Shown piece by piece: positions 1 to 11,550 of a DNA stretch of 64,000 nt. The stretch is from Delphinus delphis. Taxonomy: Eukaryota > Chordata > Mammalia > Artiodactyla > Delphinidae. Under the pieces are notes generated by a model. That model was not told the origin of the DNA. It made no database searches and worked only from the letters and a program-made list of their open reading frames with translations. Both the position numbers and the translations under genes were made by a program. The stretch's first letter is position 1. Every line of letters begins with the position of its first letter. The stretch is from positions 6,052,455-6,116,454 of the forward strand of contig NC_082698.1 of assembly GCF_949987515.2 (NCBI RefSeq), given 5' to 3'.

Positions 1-1389
1 CCGTGCGAAAGAGAACCTAACACCGTAACACACAAACAGCTTCAAACTACATTCCACATCTTTCAAAAGCGCTTTTTACCTTAAGATAATGTGTGCCAGC
101 CTGCACATTTTAACAAGTGGTTTGCTGATGTAAATTTTCCATCAGAGAAAAATATCAATGACTCATGAATAAACATTATTGTCATTTACGTAACAACTAA
201 AAGGCCTCAAGCCAGAGACGCCCATTATGGTGCTGCAGTGCCCTCGTTCCTTACTGTGTTATTCTCCAGCTAATTCAATTTTGTCCTCTCTCAGTTCCAC
301 AGGGCCCATATCTTCCCGGCTATGGAACTGCTGCACTGATATTAAAGTGGTAATCGAGATCGCCTCTAAATATTCATAGCAATAAGTGACTCTCTCGTGC
401 CCCGTGAGTGCCAGGGCAGCAGCCTGAAGCATTTATTTAGTGCTGGAGAGGGATCCAGTTATTTCGGAGTCCCTTGAACGCAGTATTTTATTTAATATTG
501 TTGTTCTGCTTGAAAAATTAGGTCCCTCTGAGTTTCTAGTATCGGTGGTTGAGACTAATGACTTTGGCTCAGAACTGACCATTGTCTTTGAAAGGGTAAC
601 CTAGAAGTGGTGATGGGAGTGGACTTGGCTATTGACCCCGCATCTGATTTTTTCATGCAGTCCCCTTCCTTCTGCAGGCTCACTGCCACCTTATTTCAAC
701 TTCATGGTCAGGTTCAGATTTTTCTAAGTCATTGAAAATGGCTATCCTTTAAGGACAGAGAAACACCAGAGAGACGATATTGTGTATCATTCCATCCATC
801 AGAGGAAAAAAAAAAATCATGAGCATCCCTGAAAAGTTACATTTATTGACTTGGGATATTTTACACCCATCATGGGTGAAATAATTTAAATTCAACTTTG
901 GGTGAGCTCCCCTTTACACAGATTAAAGAATGACAGCCCAACATTTTGGAGTAAAATGTGAAATAAGATCACTTTTAAGATTCCTTTATTGTTGTTATAA
1001 TATTGCTCGTAAGTAACAGATAGCAGAGAAAATAATTTACATTGTCATAGGATATCACTTAAGAGGTTATTGTGACTAAAAATGTTATTAAGGAGAAATA
1101 AATAAATAAATAAATAATAAATAAAGGCAGCCCAATGGATAATACTGAGAAGAAAAGAAAAAGCTGTAGCTAATCCAAAGATCACTTTTTAAAAATGTGT
1201 TTCTATTTCCAGTTAAGTGGGATATGCTGGGCAAGTCCATTGTGGGAAACCTCAGAAAGAGCACAGAGCAGCCGAGGGTCCGAGTGATGGGCAGCGGTCT
1301 CTGGCCAGAGCCTTACTTTGCAGACCCCTCTGGGCAAACCATTTGGGGGAGCCTGCCCAAACTCACTTCCACGAGGAGCTTACAAGGAG
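1..1389 (+). other. ADAM12: ADAM12 upstream intron, apparently unique sequence
   Basis: No coding exon or recognisable repeat is visible here except the short AAAT-rich run at 1097-1125. The stretch from about 60 to 480 is AT-balanced, non-repetitive and includes an AP-1-like TGACTCA at 159-165; it could be a conserved non-coding element. Assignment to the ADAM12 intron before the 6949-7022 exon is inferred from that exon's orientation. The 74-codon open frames around 1197-1435 have no protein-like features and overlap the edge of an LTR remnant. Confidence 0.55.
1097..1125. repeat. AAAT-type simple repeat
   Basis: Tandem AAAT units with one AAT slip. Ordinary A-rich microsatellite; no flanking element is recognised. 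Confidence 0.8.
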
Positions 1390-1522
1390 TGAGGCCTCAG
1401 AAGAAACTAAACCTGCCCTGATCATGGACTTCTAACTTCCAGAACTGCGAGGAAATAAATTTCTGATAGTTAAGCTACCCAGTCTGAGATATTTTCTTAT
1501 TGCAGCCTTAGCAAATGAATAC
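1390..1522 (+). mobile_element. MLT1-like (MaLR) LTR remnant, 3' portion
   Basis: The 3' end of a MaLR/MLT1 LTR is recognisable: GAGGCCTCAGAAGAAAC, then GGACTTCTAACTTCCAGAAC, an AATAAATTTCTG polyadenylation-signal region, a CACCCAGTCTG-like block (here CTACCCAGTCTGAG), TTGCAGCC and a terminal AATAC. The 5' part is not clear, although similarity may begin near 1200. It is an old, diverged, non-coding fossil of an ERVL-MaLR retroelement. Confidence 0.6.
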
Positions 1523-2440
1523 GGGGGGTTTCTAAGATTCTGGTAATATTTTGACTTTTCAGCTGGGTGGTAGGTACCCTGATGATTATTTTATTGTTGT
1601 TTTTTAAATTGTACTTATGCATTTTATATACTCTTTTGGATATACTTTTGCCAATTAGAAAAAAGGAATTATAATGACCGTCAAAACATTTCTAGCCTGC
1701 TGATAAGCATTTAATTGATTTATTCAGCAAATGCAGTTCTTTAAGCATTCAGTAAAGGACACGGTTTCATTAGGGCAATCAATGTCTCATTTTTAAAAAG
1801 GAAGGCTGTATTTAACGAACACTAGTTCGACATCTCCAATGTCTAAAAATCAAAAGAAAATGGAATGAATACATGCTTTTAAACTAAGAAATCTAATGCA
1901 ATGAGTGGTTTTGAGTTAAAATAGCTCTCTGTTCTTCTCCATTGGTTTCTCCTATACCATTCAGATCTCAAGTAAAACATACAGGTAAAGCTCTTTCTAC
2001 CACCCTGGGGGAAAATGTATTCATTTGAATATGTTAACATTAGAACGTTCTAACAGCTCCCGTAGGGACTTTATGTAGAATTAGTACCAATGTTCATGTT
2101 CAAGCTTAACTGAACTTTTCATGGGGGAAAAAGGGTGCTGCAAATATTTTATTTTTATTCACAAATATAATTGCCAGGATTTATCTTTAAAATAGTGATG
2201 TGTAAGAAAAAACCAAAAGTAAATAGTGATGTGTGTGTCCATATCTTAGGCTAACACAATTTGTAATTAAAGTAACTTTTCACACATATACATAAAACAC
2301 ATACAAATAAACAGACATTCATACATACGCTCTTTGGACACATCTTGACAGAACATTGAGATGTATTTTTGTTCTAATATTTTATTGTAAGCATAATTAA
2401 TAATCTTGTTTTTCTAAGATAGAATTAACGAGTACAAATT
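1523..2440 (+). other. ADAM12: Intron, no recognised feature
   Basis: AT-rich intronic sequence without a recognisable repeat, exon or RNA gene. A short run of CA/TA-rich sequence lies around 2281-2330. Confidence 0.5.
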
Positions 2441-2670
2441 GCAGACCCTGGGGGCTTCCCTGGTGGCGCAGTGGTTGAGAGTCCGCCTGCCGATGCAGGG
2501 GACACGGGCTCGTGCCCCGGTCCGGGAAGATCCCACATGCCGCGGAGCGGCTGGGCCCGTGAGCCATGGCCGCTGAGCCTGCGCGTCCGGAGCCTTTGCG
2601 CTGCAACGGGAGAGGCCACAACAGTGAGAGGCCCGCGTATCGCAAAAAAAAAAAAAAAAGCAGACCCTGG
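2441..2670 (+). mobile_element. Cetacean CHR-type SINE, short form
   Basis: tRNA-derived SINE body at 2452-2659. The head carries the pol III box-like segments TGGTGGCGCAGTGGTTGAG and GGGTTCG-like CGGGCTCGTGCCCC, followed by the short-form body and a terminal A tract. It is bounded by a perfect 11-bp target-site duplication, GCAGACCCTGG, at 2441-2451 and 2660-2670. The clean duplication and near-consensus body show a relatively young, cetacean-lineage insertion. It encodes no protein; open frames through it are accidental. Confidence 0.95.
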
Positions 2671-3077
2671 AGAGAACATTCTTATATGTGTTTGTAATTA
2701 AATTCAAGTGTCAGAAAATATAGGTAAATTTAGGTAAACGTCCTTGTGACAGACTCAAAAGCAAATCCAAGGCTGAGAAACACTTTTGTATGCTATATTA
2801 AAAACAAAAGAAGTGATGTGTGTTTAGGAATAGTGATATTGAATTTAAAAGTTCAGCAAACACTCAGAAACCTGTACAATTGTTAAAAACACCAGACAGT
2901 ATCAAAATATAACAAGTAAAATTGTGGTTTTCACTAGATCACTGATGTTTGTATAGTCATTTGGTAGAATGAATCCATAAAAAACAAGATATGTTTAAAC
3001 TCAGAAAATATACTTAAGCATCTTATGTATATGGAAATACAACAGTTTAACTCTCAAGCTTAAGTAACCACTTAAAA
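2671..3077 (+). other. ADAM12: Intron between two SINEs, no recognised feature
   Basis: AT-rich unique-looking intron; nothing recognised. Confidence 0.5.
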
Positions 3078-3307
3078 AATAATATCACCCCAGGGCTTCC
3101 CTGGTGGCGCAGTGGTTGAGAGTCCGCCTGCCGATGCAGGGGACGCGGGTTCGAGCCCCGGTCCGGGAAGATCCCACATGCCGCGGAGCGGCTGGGCCCG
3201 TGAGCCATGGCCGCTGAGCCTGCGCGTCCGGAGCCTGTGCTCCGCAACGGGAGAGGCCACAGCAGTGAGAGGCCCATGTACCGCAAAAAATAATAATAAT
3301 ATCACCC
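3078..3307 (+). mobile_element. Cetacean CHR-type SINE, short form
   Basis: SINE body at about 3091-3294 with the same short-form body as its neighbour 600 bp upstream. A 13-bp duplication AATAATATCACCC flanks it at 3078-3090 and 3295-3307. The A tail has diversified into AATAATAAT, which merges with the duplication. Confidence 0.93.
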
Positions 3308-3529
3308 ATCAATTAAAATTGAGAAGAGCTCTCTTAAAGGACATTAAAAAAAATCCATCTTGGGTTTGTACTTAATTCTATCCCCCGAAGGCACCAATAT
3401 TAAAAATAGTCTAGTTCGTGGGCAGCTATTGGATGACGCAGGTTTTAGGTCTTTATTACTGACTCAGGCATGTCCAATGAAGATGGAAATTTCTGTGAAT
3501 TTGCTGTGAAGATGGAAATGTTCCACGTC

Positions 3530-3665
3530 TGGGCTGCCTAGCAGAGGTAGCTACTAACTACCTGCTGCTTTAGAGCCTTGAAATGTGTCCAGTGAGACGG
3601 ATGAACTGATTTTTAATCTTTATTTTATTTTAATTAATTTAAATTTCAATAGCCATATGTATTAG
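3530..3665. mobile_element. Probable hAT-type DNA transposon fossil
   Basis: The run CTTGAAATGTGTCCAGTGAG, then TGATTTTTAATCTTTATTTT, TTAATTAATTTAAATTT and AATAGCCATATGT resembles a common mammalian non-autonomous DNA-transposon consensus (AAATGTGGCTAGTG...ATAGCCACATGTGG). I do not assign the subfamily. Old and diverged; ends are approximate. Confidence 0.45.
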
Positions 3666-5014
3666 ACATAGGAAACTACAGAGAGCCATTCCAATGGCCT
3701 ACCTAAAAATAAAGTGAGTAGTGTTTCGCGCTCTGTGACTCTGTCCCAGTTATATGGCATTAGTTAATGCAACTTGTGACATTTTCCCAAAACTCATGTG
3801 ACCCAACAACTCATGTTGTTGCAGGTTTTGTTTCAATTTTGTTTCCTTTTAACTCATTATTTTAAGGTTGGCTGTTGGAGCTTGCAATCCATTTTCTCTT
3901 AAAACATAGTAGTGTATGGTTTGTTAATTCATAGTAGAGCTGAAATGCTGTGTTGTGAAAAAAGTCCCTTGAGCTCTGGAGTTATAATAGTGTCTTTCAA
4001 ATATGGAATGTTAGAGAACTACGTATAAACGTATTCTTCTATCCCTTATTCAAGCATAAGACCAAACAATCTTACAAAGCAAAGGCAAACAAAACCAACA
4101 CACTGAAGTCAGCAGCACTGATTTAATGCGGATGATGATGTTTGCACAAGACTGACACGCCACTTGCAGCACCAGGGCAAGGCTACCCGGGAGGTGCAGG
4201 TGATCTGGAGTTTGTGCTGCCAGTTTCGTCCTGACCCGTCTCTCCTCCACTGTGCTCTTTATAAGCGGCTAAGGAACCTTTATTTCCGCACTGGGCTGTG
4301 ATGGCATTTGGCCCTTGCTTAGCTTGGCTGCATCATTTGTGAATTAAACCCTCCTCTGCCCTTCTCACATCAGCCTAGATAGTCAGGCTGTCCTGCCCGG
4401 CCCCAACCTGATCACAGCAGCCATGGTGAGCTGGGTCAGGGTGGGTGTGGTCACGCTGGCTGAACTCTCTTTCCACATCATCAGAATGAAAACACAGCAT
4501 TCATTTTTTTAAAATAAACATTAAAAATGTTAAGTTCTTTTGGAGAGAAATGCCCCATGGACATGTGAAACCTCCATTTGAACATGCTAGCTGGTGGTGG
4601 CGTTGGGGGGAGTTGGAATTGACACCCCCAGAATCACTGACGATGCCCAGGGAAAGGGGAAGCAAACGAAGAGCTTCGTAGAATAACTTTAGGATGGTAC
4701 ATCAATTTGACTGGGGTAAGGACTCTGAATCATTGACTTGGGCTCAGCAAGAGAGAGTGTGGCGTGTTCCACCACCCCGTTAAGTGGGAGAGAAGCTGGG
4801 GTAGGGGTGTGGGTTTAGGGACACTGCCACATGGCTGCATTCCCAGGGCAGGGCAAGAACCTTGTTGGGATTTCTGGGGCAGAACAAAGAATATAGGTTC
4901 CTGCCCCCCACTGACAGCTGGGCACACACAGACTAGGGTTTCCTGGGGCCCAGAGGAGAGGAGGAAGATGGCGTCTGCCTAACAAGAGGGAGAAGAGGTT
5001 GGTAGAGTTGTTTG
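3666..5014 (+). other. ADAM12: Intron, no recognised feature
   Basis: Mixed-composition intron with no exon or repeat I can name. The open frames at 4050-5111 on both strands lack codon-bias or motif support. Confidence 0.5.
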
Positions 5015-5468
5015 CCCTATTCATTGATTGATTCTCTCCTTCACCAAATATTAATTGAGCTTTTGTTATTTGTCTGGCACCTTCGTGGGTATAATAAACA
5101 AGTGGACCCACAAGTCAACATACTGAATTTTAATGAACAGGAAGGGAGTTCTTCCTTACAAGGAGGAAAAGGGCAGGAGACTGGGAGAAATACTAGCTGG
5201 GGAGAGGTGGATGTCATTAGACTGGGGAGTGAGGTAAGGCTTCTTTGCATCATTGACGTTTAAGCTGATACCGAGTAGCAGAGTTGGGAGAAAGCATTCC
5301 AGGCAGAGGGAACAGCCTGTACGAAGACTCGGAGCTATGAAGGAGCTTGGTGTGTTTGAGGAGCGGGTGAGGTCAGTGTGGCTTAGAGCTGGGTGAGCGA
5401 GGAGAGCAACACAGGTGGGTGTGGCGGGGCATGAAGGTCAGGCCATACAGGAGCTACAGCCCGCATTG

Positions 5469-6285
5469 AAGAGTTGGCATGTTCACTGCGGAGAACAGTA
5501 TGGCGTTTTCTCAAAAAACGCTAAAAATAGAACTACCCTGTGATCCAGCAATTCCATTCCTTGTTATATATCCGGAAAAAACAAAAACATGAAGTCAGAA
5601 AGAGAGATGCACCCCAGTGTTCATAGCATAGCATAGCAGCATTATTTACAAAGCCAAGATATGGAAGCAACCTAAGTGTCCATCAATAGATGAATGGCAA
5701 AAGAAGATGTGAGATATGTATATATGTCTGTATATATATGTCTGTATATATATACATATATATATATATACACATGCACATATGTACGTATGGGGGTGTG
5801 TGTGTGTGTGTGTATACACACAATGGAATACTACTCAGCCATAAAAAAGAATGAAAATTTTGTTATTTGTAGCAACAGGGTTGGATTTGAAGGGCATAAT
5901 GCCAAGTGAAATAAGTCAGACAGAGAAAGACAAATACTGTATGATATCACTTATTTGTGGAATCTAAAGAATACAACAAAATAGTGACTATAACAAAAAA
6001 GAGAGCAGACTCACAGATACAGAGAACAAACCAGTGGTTACCAGTGGGGAGAGGGAGGTGGGGAGGGGCAACATAGGGGTAGGGGATTAAGAGGTACAAA
6101 CTATCGGGTATAAAATAAGCTATGAGGATATATTGTACAACATAGGGAATATAGCCAATATTTTATAATAACTACAAATGGAGTATAACCTTTAAAAATT
6201 GCGAATCACTGTACTGTACACCTGTAACATATAATATTGTACTTCAACTATACTTCAATAAATATTTTTTAAAAAGAGTTGGCAT
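5469..6285 (+). mobile_element. 5'-truncated L1, ORF2 tail plus 3' UTR
   Basis: L1 body 5481-6273 (793 bp). It begins in the last part of ORF2 (degenerate readings of the ELPCDPAIPFLVIYPEK and CPSIDEW-like segments, then ACTACTCAGCCATAAAAAAG). It continues through the artiodactyl-type 3' UTR and ends TTCAATAAATATTTTTTAAA. A perfect 12-bp duplication AAGAGTTGGCAT at 5469-5480 and 6274-6285 fixes the insertion site inside the older L2. A TA/TG microsatellite has grown inside it. Confidence 0.92.
5711..5822. repeat. TATATA / TGTGTG compound microsatellite inside L1
   Basis: Alternating TATG, TATATATA and (TG)n tracts replace the short ATATAC segment normally between the ORF2 tail blocks of L1. 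Likely length-polymorphic. Confidence 0.85.
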
Positions 6286-6948
6286 ATTATCATCAGTGCA
6301 ATGGAACATCAGTGCAGGTTTGCCATGACCAGGGGTAGGTGGATGAGGTTGAGTTTTTAAAAATATCCTCCCATTGCCATTGGGGGATGAATGGGAGGAA
6401 AGCACAGGTTGATGTGGAGGGACCGGGGTAGAAGGGTTTTGCAGCATCCCCATGAGAGATGATTGTGGCTTGACCCAGAGCAAGGTGGAGAGATGTCAGA
6501 CCCGGACAACAGGAGCTGTGTTTTGGAGGGCGACTCAATAGGACCTCTTCATGGATCAGATGGAGTTGTTGAGGGAGAAGGACTTCAAATTTCTGACATG
6601 AGCAGTTGGGGAAATGAAGGTGCCTTCTCTAGAAACAGGGAAACCAAGGAAGGAGTCGATTATGGGAGATGGAAGTTGAGTCAAGAAGGATCCCAAGGGT
6701 ACATGTGGCCCAAGGAAAGGAGTGCAGAGGCCAGGAATGCAGGTGTGTCAGTACCATCTGGGAGGGCGATGCGTCTTCCAGACTCTCGTCCTGCTTGTTT
6801 TGATCTCCTCCACTCAGGATCTCAGAATGGTCCCGGGAGGAGAATGTATTTTTCTCTCCCTCCATTGACTATGCCTACAGAGCATACTGAGATAACGGCA
6901 CCTCGAAGGGAAATGATCTTCAACTGACTTCTCTTATTTCTCTTTCAG

Positions 6949-7022
6949 AATCATCCAGGAGTCTTGAATTTTCGAATACAGCTGGAAAGCAAAGAACTGA
7001 TTGTAAATCTGGAAAGAAACAA
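6949..7022 (+). CDS. ADAM12: ADAM12 internal coding exon (prodomain; exon 3 by human numbering)
   Basis: ADAM12 is a membrane metalloprotease-disintegrin (meltrin alpha) of the secretory pathway and cell surface; this exon encodes part of its N-terminal prodomain, which keeps the protease latent. Seen directly: a pyrimidine-rich acceptor (CTTATTTCTCTTTCAG, ending 6948), 24 whole codons plus 2 nt in the phase starting at 6949, and a strong donor CAA|GTAAGT at 7023. The product begins NHPGVLNFRIQ and ends KELIVNLERN, with the last codon (AA-) split across the intron. From memory, human ADAM12 has NHPEVLNIRLQ and KELIINLERNE at this place, with the same end phase, so similarity is high and ungapped. 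The split codon starts AA where the human Glu codon starts GA, so Lys or Asn is expected. No frame disruption is visible. Only one exon is present, so a close ADAM paralogue is the alternative, but the peptide fits ADAM12 far better than those I recall. Confidence 0.87.
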
Positions 7023-10000
7023 GTAAGTCGAGTTAATTCCTGTTTATGACACCATAGGAGAAAGTTACAACGTGGGGACCGGAGAGTGCTGTGTAATTGA
7101 TGTTGGCATTTAGAGACACAGAACTAAATGAGTAGATTCATAATCCGAATTTGGATGTGAGGCTGGAATTAACTTCAAAGAATGATCCAATGGAAAAATA
7201 ATTGTATTTTATCACTCTAAAAGAGAACTTTCTAGCTCAGCAGGTTTTTCTCATAGTTCTTTTTTTTCAGAGCCTGATGTTTCAAGGATAGAATTTAAGC
7301 ATCCTCTGTTCTGTTCCAATAACAGTGTTCCATAATTAGTTGACTTTTGGCAGTTCCTGGGTTGTATAAGGAGAAACAGTTTCAAATGGGTAGAAGCTCT
7401 TTTTTCCTTGGGAAATACCAAGAGTTTATTTTATCTTTCAGACCTTGTCTCCAATGGTATGAAGTATTTATTTTATCTTTTGACTTAAAAATTTGGCCCT
7501 TTTTTTTTTGAAAAATTATATATATTTTCAGAAAATGGTATTATATAGTTTTTCCTGTAGCACATGGATGTTATTACATATTTTGTATGCCTTCCCAGGA
7601 GAAAACTGTGCCTGGTTCAAGGCACAAGTAAAAATAACTCATATTCTTGTCATCCTTTATACTGCGGCTCTCCCCATGGGTTCCTCAGATCTAAAGGACC
7701 CCTACTATTCTAATTGATTAGTACCAGCAAAGAGTCGAGCTCTCCTAATAAGCAATCTGTATTTAAAGATATAAGTTCCCAAGTCACGCTTGATTCAAAA
7801 TTGGAGTTTCTGTCTTCCAGAATTACTGGTCCCTATTTCTCACCCATCAGTGAAATGCTGCTTTTTTGCTGAAATGACAGTGTAGGTAAGACAGTTTCAC
7901 TGAAATGAGTTCTGCCAGAGATATTGAGTCACAAAACTCTGACTCAGCATTTCTATGTGAACGAGTCAGATCACTTACTTATACTTACTTTGGTTTGAGG
8001 GTCCTGAGCAAATCAGATGAACGGGATCATGAATGGCCAATTCTAACCTTCAGTATCTGACACCATGGCCAACAGCAATTATTAAAAAATAGGTTTTAAA
8101 ATGCATATGAATATACATTAAATATATATTTTAAATGAGTATATGTAACATAGCATGGCCTGCTTCTTGGGGGTCTGCAGCCTGCCTCTGCATTTCTTCC
8201 ATGTTTCTCCCTCCCCATTAGATGGATTAAAAGCTTTTATGAGCAGTAAATAATGTGTTTTTAGCTTTTCTTGTGACTTGGTGATCTTAAACTAGAGGTT
8301 CAGGAATACATCTTGGATAATCAGGGGGCTGAACGGAAACCTGAATATTGCTTTTGATATGTCTCTCTTAGCAAAGTATATATTTTCATGCTCTTTTTTT
8401 TCATGTAAGAATATCATAGGACATTTACATTTTCGTACACTGCTGTTTGTACGTGGTTTTGAAAATATCTCAGTGGACGAAACTTGGTATTCCTTGAAAG
8501 AGCAAAAGAAAATCAGGCTTCTGGTGGTGACGCATTTCCTCGATGGGGTTTTAGGATTGGCAGCTGGATTTGGGAAGTGTCTTTATTGCGACCGTTCTTA
8601 TTGTTAGCCTGTTGGAGGAATGTAGTAAATGGCACGAGTGAGACTGATCCTGGACCTTTACATGATAGTAGGGCTGCAGGGAGAAGAATGGAAATTGACT
8701 TAATAAAAACCTTAAGTTATTTGTTTTCACTCTACAAGGAATATGTATCCAATGCAAAAAAATTGAAAACTGTAGGGAAAAAAATCAAGAGTCCCCACCC
8801 CCCAAAAAAGTACCCCTGCCACCAAACACAACGTTGGTTGGCATTTTGGTGAATGTGCATATGGATTTTCTTTTCCTTGTAGAAAAGCCTTTGCTTCTTT
8901 GGTCTTCCTAGTTGATATTGTAGTCTGTGTATAATATGATATCCTACTTCTTCATTTAGCTTTATAATGATGTCCTTTTCCGTATAGAAATGCATTCGAG
9001 CCCCTCTGGTTCTCTGAGTCTGTAAAGTGAGTTAATAGTCTTATTCATGGTTCCCTCTGAAAATGATTTACCTTCCATTAAGGCGGGTAGTATGGTGCAA
9101 GCTGACTACTAGGAAGTGGCTAATTTGTATAAAAGATCATCTTCAAAGGTACCTTAATTTGCTCACTTCCAGTCTGGGCCTTCCACAAAATAACCTCAAA
9201 ATTAGAAAAGTTGTAAACTTAAAACTGTCTCTTCTTGGTTTATTTCTTTTCCCAACTTCACTGGCAAAGCATGTTTTAGAAAAGTATCTGGAGACGGTTT
9301 AATGTGTTCCTATAACATTTTATAGCTTTATTTTAATTATCCTACTTATACTCATTGTGGAAATTTCATTCTGTTAAAAATGACATTTTCAAACTTAGAG
9401 CATGGTAATATGACTGTTTTAATCATCCACTTCCAATCCATTTCCACCAGTTACTTCAGTATAACAAAGTTTTGAAGACGGTGACATGTCTGTTCCATAA
9501 GCACTTCACTTTTGAAATGATGAATACCAAAAACTTCTGCAACTTTCTAGGTAGAATGAAATGCTTGTATGCGACTGGTGGGTTGTCAGGTACAAAAGGT
9601 AATCAACCCATCCAAAATTAATAATTCAAGTAGAATTTTTAATTTGCGTAGCCTTTGGCCCAGTAGATCCAATTGGAGAAGTTATCCAAATGAAGCTATA
9701 AGAACCCAAAGATAAGTGGACGAGGAAGCAGGATAAATGTAAATATTTAACAACCAACAGAACAGAGAGCCCGACCAGTCTGAAGGTAACCTGGTCGGTA
9801 CCCTGCTTCAGAGTCTACGGGGGGAATCAGCCCTGTGTTCAAGGATGTTCACTGCAGAAAGTTTTACCTACAATAGGTCAACAGGAGATCGATTAAATAA
9901 GTTATGGCTCAGCTATGAAATAATACTACCCAGTAGTACATCTAAAGATGATGATGGAGATTTTTATTATTGTAAATAGCATTGATAGTATGACCGCTGT

Positions 10001-10243
10001 GAACGGCACGTTGGATAGTAGTTTACATGGCATTCAGTTTTTATCTTAAAATTATACTCACGTACATGTATGCTCGAAAGATTTGGACATTTACTTTCTT
10101 TATTAATGTTTTACAACAAGAAAATATTGCTGTTAAAATTAGGAGAACTTTTTATTTTGAAGGAAAAAAAGCTGCTCTAAAAACTTGAAAATGGTTGTAA
10201 TGAAGAATGTTGAAGTATTTACTATTCATAAAAAAGAAATGAG
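7023..10243 (+). other. ADAM12: ADAM12 downstream intron, first part
   Basis: Intron directly after the exon. No further exon or clear repeat is visible to about 8700. At 8700-9000 there is diverged sequence reminiscent of old LINE 3' ends (repeated 'cctacttcttcatttagctt'-type wording), but I cannot name it. Open frames of 60-120 codons (for example 8484-8852) show no protein signature. ADAM12 is known to have very long 5' introns, consistent with the rest of this window. Confidence 0.5.
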
Positions 10244-10459
10244 GGGCTTCCCTGGTGGCGCAGTGGTTGAGAGTCCACCTGCCGATGCAGGGGACACGGG
10301 TTCGTGCCCCGGTCCGGGAAGATCCCACACGCCGCAGAGCGGCTGGGCCCGTGAGCCATGGCCGCTGAGCCTGCGCGTCCGGAGCCTGTGCTCCGCAACG
10401 GGAGAGACCACAACAGTGAGAGGCCCGTGTACCGCAAAAAAAAAAAAAAAAAAAAAAAA
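10244..10459 (+). mobile_element. Cetacean CHR-type SINE, short form
   Basis: Full short-form SINE body ending in a pure A tract of about 22. It sits just upstream of an L1 3' tail piece. Flanks are A-rich and no unambiguous target-site duplication can be read, unlike most other copies in the window. Confidence 0.9.
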
Positions 10460-10477
10460 GAGAATCTTGAAGAGAGA

Positions 10478-10574
10478 GGATATAGGTATATGTGTAACTG
10501 ACTTACTTTGCTGTACACCTGAAACTAGTACAAGATTGTATAGCAACTGTACTTCAATAAAAAATTTTTTTAAG
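10478..10574 (+). mobile_element. L1 3' UTR terminal fragment
   Basis: TATATGTGTAACTGACTTAC, TTTGCTGTACACCTGAAAC and ACTTCAATAAAAAATTTTTT are the last ~100 bp of an artiodactyl/cetacean L1 3' UTR with its AATAAA signal. The remainder of the L1 is absent, so this is a very short 5'-truncated insertion or what was left after the adjacent SINE and later changes. Confidence 0.75.
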
Positions 10575-11550
10575 TGGTGGATGTTAGGAAGGCCCCCAGC
10601 AATTTTCCAAGGGCTAAAAAGCTCTACCCATGGACTATATCCAGAAATCTATTTTAATTAAAAACCTGCTTTAAAATCATAACCAATATAAAGGTGTCTT
10701 CAGTGCTTTCAATCATAAAAATCATCATGTAAAGCAAATGCAAAAAGAGAGTCACCTAAGTAACCCCACTCCAAAACTCTTCGTGTGTAAACCAATTCTT
10801 CATGAAACAGGGCTGAATTTGTATTACATGGTTGTTTCAGGGAATCTATTTTATTTGCCTTCTAGCATCTCTAATTTGTGCAGAGATCAGATGCTGTTCA
10901 CTTAAAATCTGTTTGTAGAGCCATAATTGAATGTTTAAAGAAACTCAAAGCTTCCCTGGAGAAGCATTTTTCACGATGTTGCTGTCTGCCTGTGGAACTG
11001 CGGGAACCAGCTTTACAAGTTCCATAACTCTCCTGGATCCCCATGGATACCCAGGCCATTCCTTAAACAGGTTCTCTGTGCAACTGCATCTTTGATCAAA
11101 ATGCTTTATTGGACAGGCTGGCCAGCTTAGACATCCGTTTTTCCGGTTTAGGATAATTAAAACTGATGGCGGTAGATCATTCCCACCGAGCTTTCTGTTT
11201 TCAAGCCCTGTCCATCACTGGTTGAAGGCAATTGCCGGGGGAAGTCCACGGCCCACTTGATTTATATTTGGGGCGTCTCTGAGCTAGAAGAACTTTGGCA
11301 TTGACTTTTCTTCTGCCTGGAATAATTCCAGACATCTCTTAGGGGGCCACTCTAATTAATATTCACTCCAGAACAGTTGCAGAAAGGAGCATTTTAAATT
11401 TGTCAAACATGGGCATAAATATTTGAGAAGGCATTTGTTGGACGGTATCTCAGAATATCATGATGTAGGGTAGAGAAATGCAGCCAGTGCAGAGGTGGGA
11501 CCGGGTGGATTAGCAGTTGTCTGAATAACTACCTAGAGGATAGTAATCCG
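10575..11550 (+). other. ADAM12: Intron; possible conserved non-coding element at 11130-11450
   Basis: No repeat is recognised. The 11130-11450 part is non-repetitive, with TAATTA/TTAATATT homeodomain-like sites, a GGAATAATTCC palindrome and several isolated CpGs, which is unlike neutral AT-rich intron. This is suggestive of a regulatory element only; conservation was not tested. Confidence 0.35.

Larger units (their letters stand above)
5015..6760 (-). mobile_element. L2-type LINE remnant, split by a younger L1
   Basis: Left part 5015-5468 and right part 6286-about 6760 read as antisense L2 3' sequence. Support includes ATTAATTGAGC...CTGGCACC, the diagnostic GCATTCCAGGCAGAGGGAAC at about 5294, GGAGCTTGGTGTGTTTGAGG at about 5344, and downstream GAGATGTCAGACC / GGGAAATGAAGG-type text. 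It is an ancient element inserted long before the L1 at 5481-6273 that interrupts it. The right boundary is uncertain. Confidence 0.6.

Noticed and set aside
2452..2530. tRNA-like gene at each SINE head
   Set aside because: Only a tRNA-derived SINE head; it lacks a foldable intact cloverleaf and occurs in many dispersed copies.
2397..2707. Recurrent GSGRAGSAAMAHGPSRSAACG-like peptide frames
   Set aside because: The same peptide recurs at every CHR SINE in the window; it is a translation artefact of the repeat.
6463..6927. 154-codon open frame just upstream of the ADAM12 exon
   Set aside because: Lies in L2-like sequence and intron, has no domain, and is not in frame continuity with the exon across the splice acceptor.
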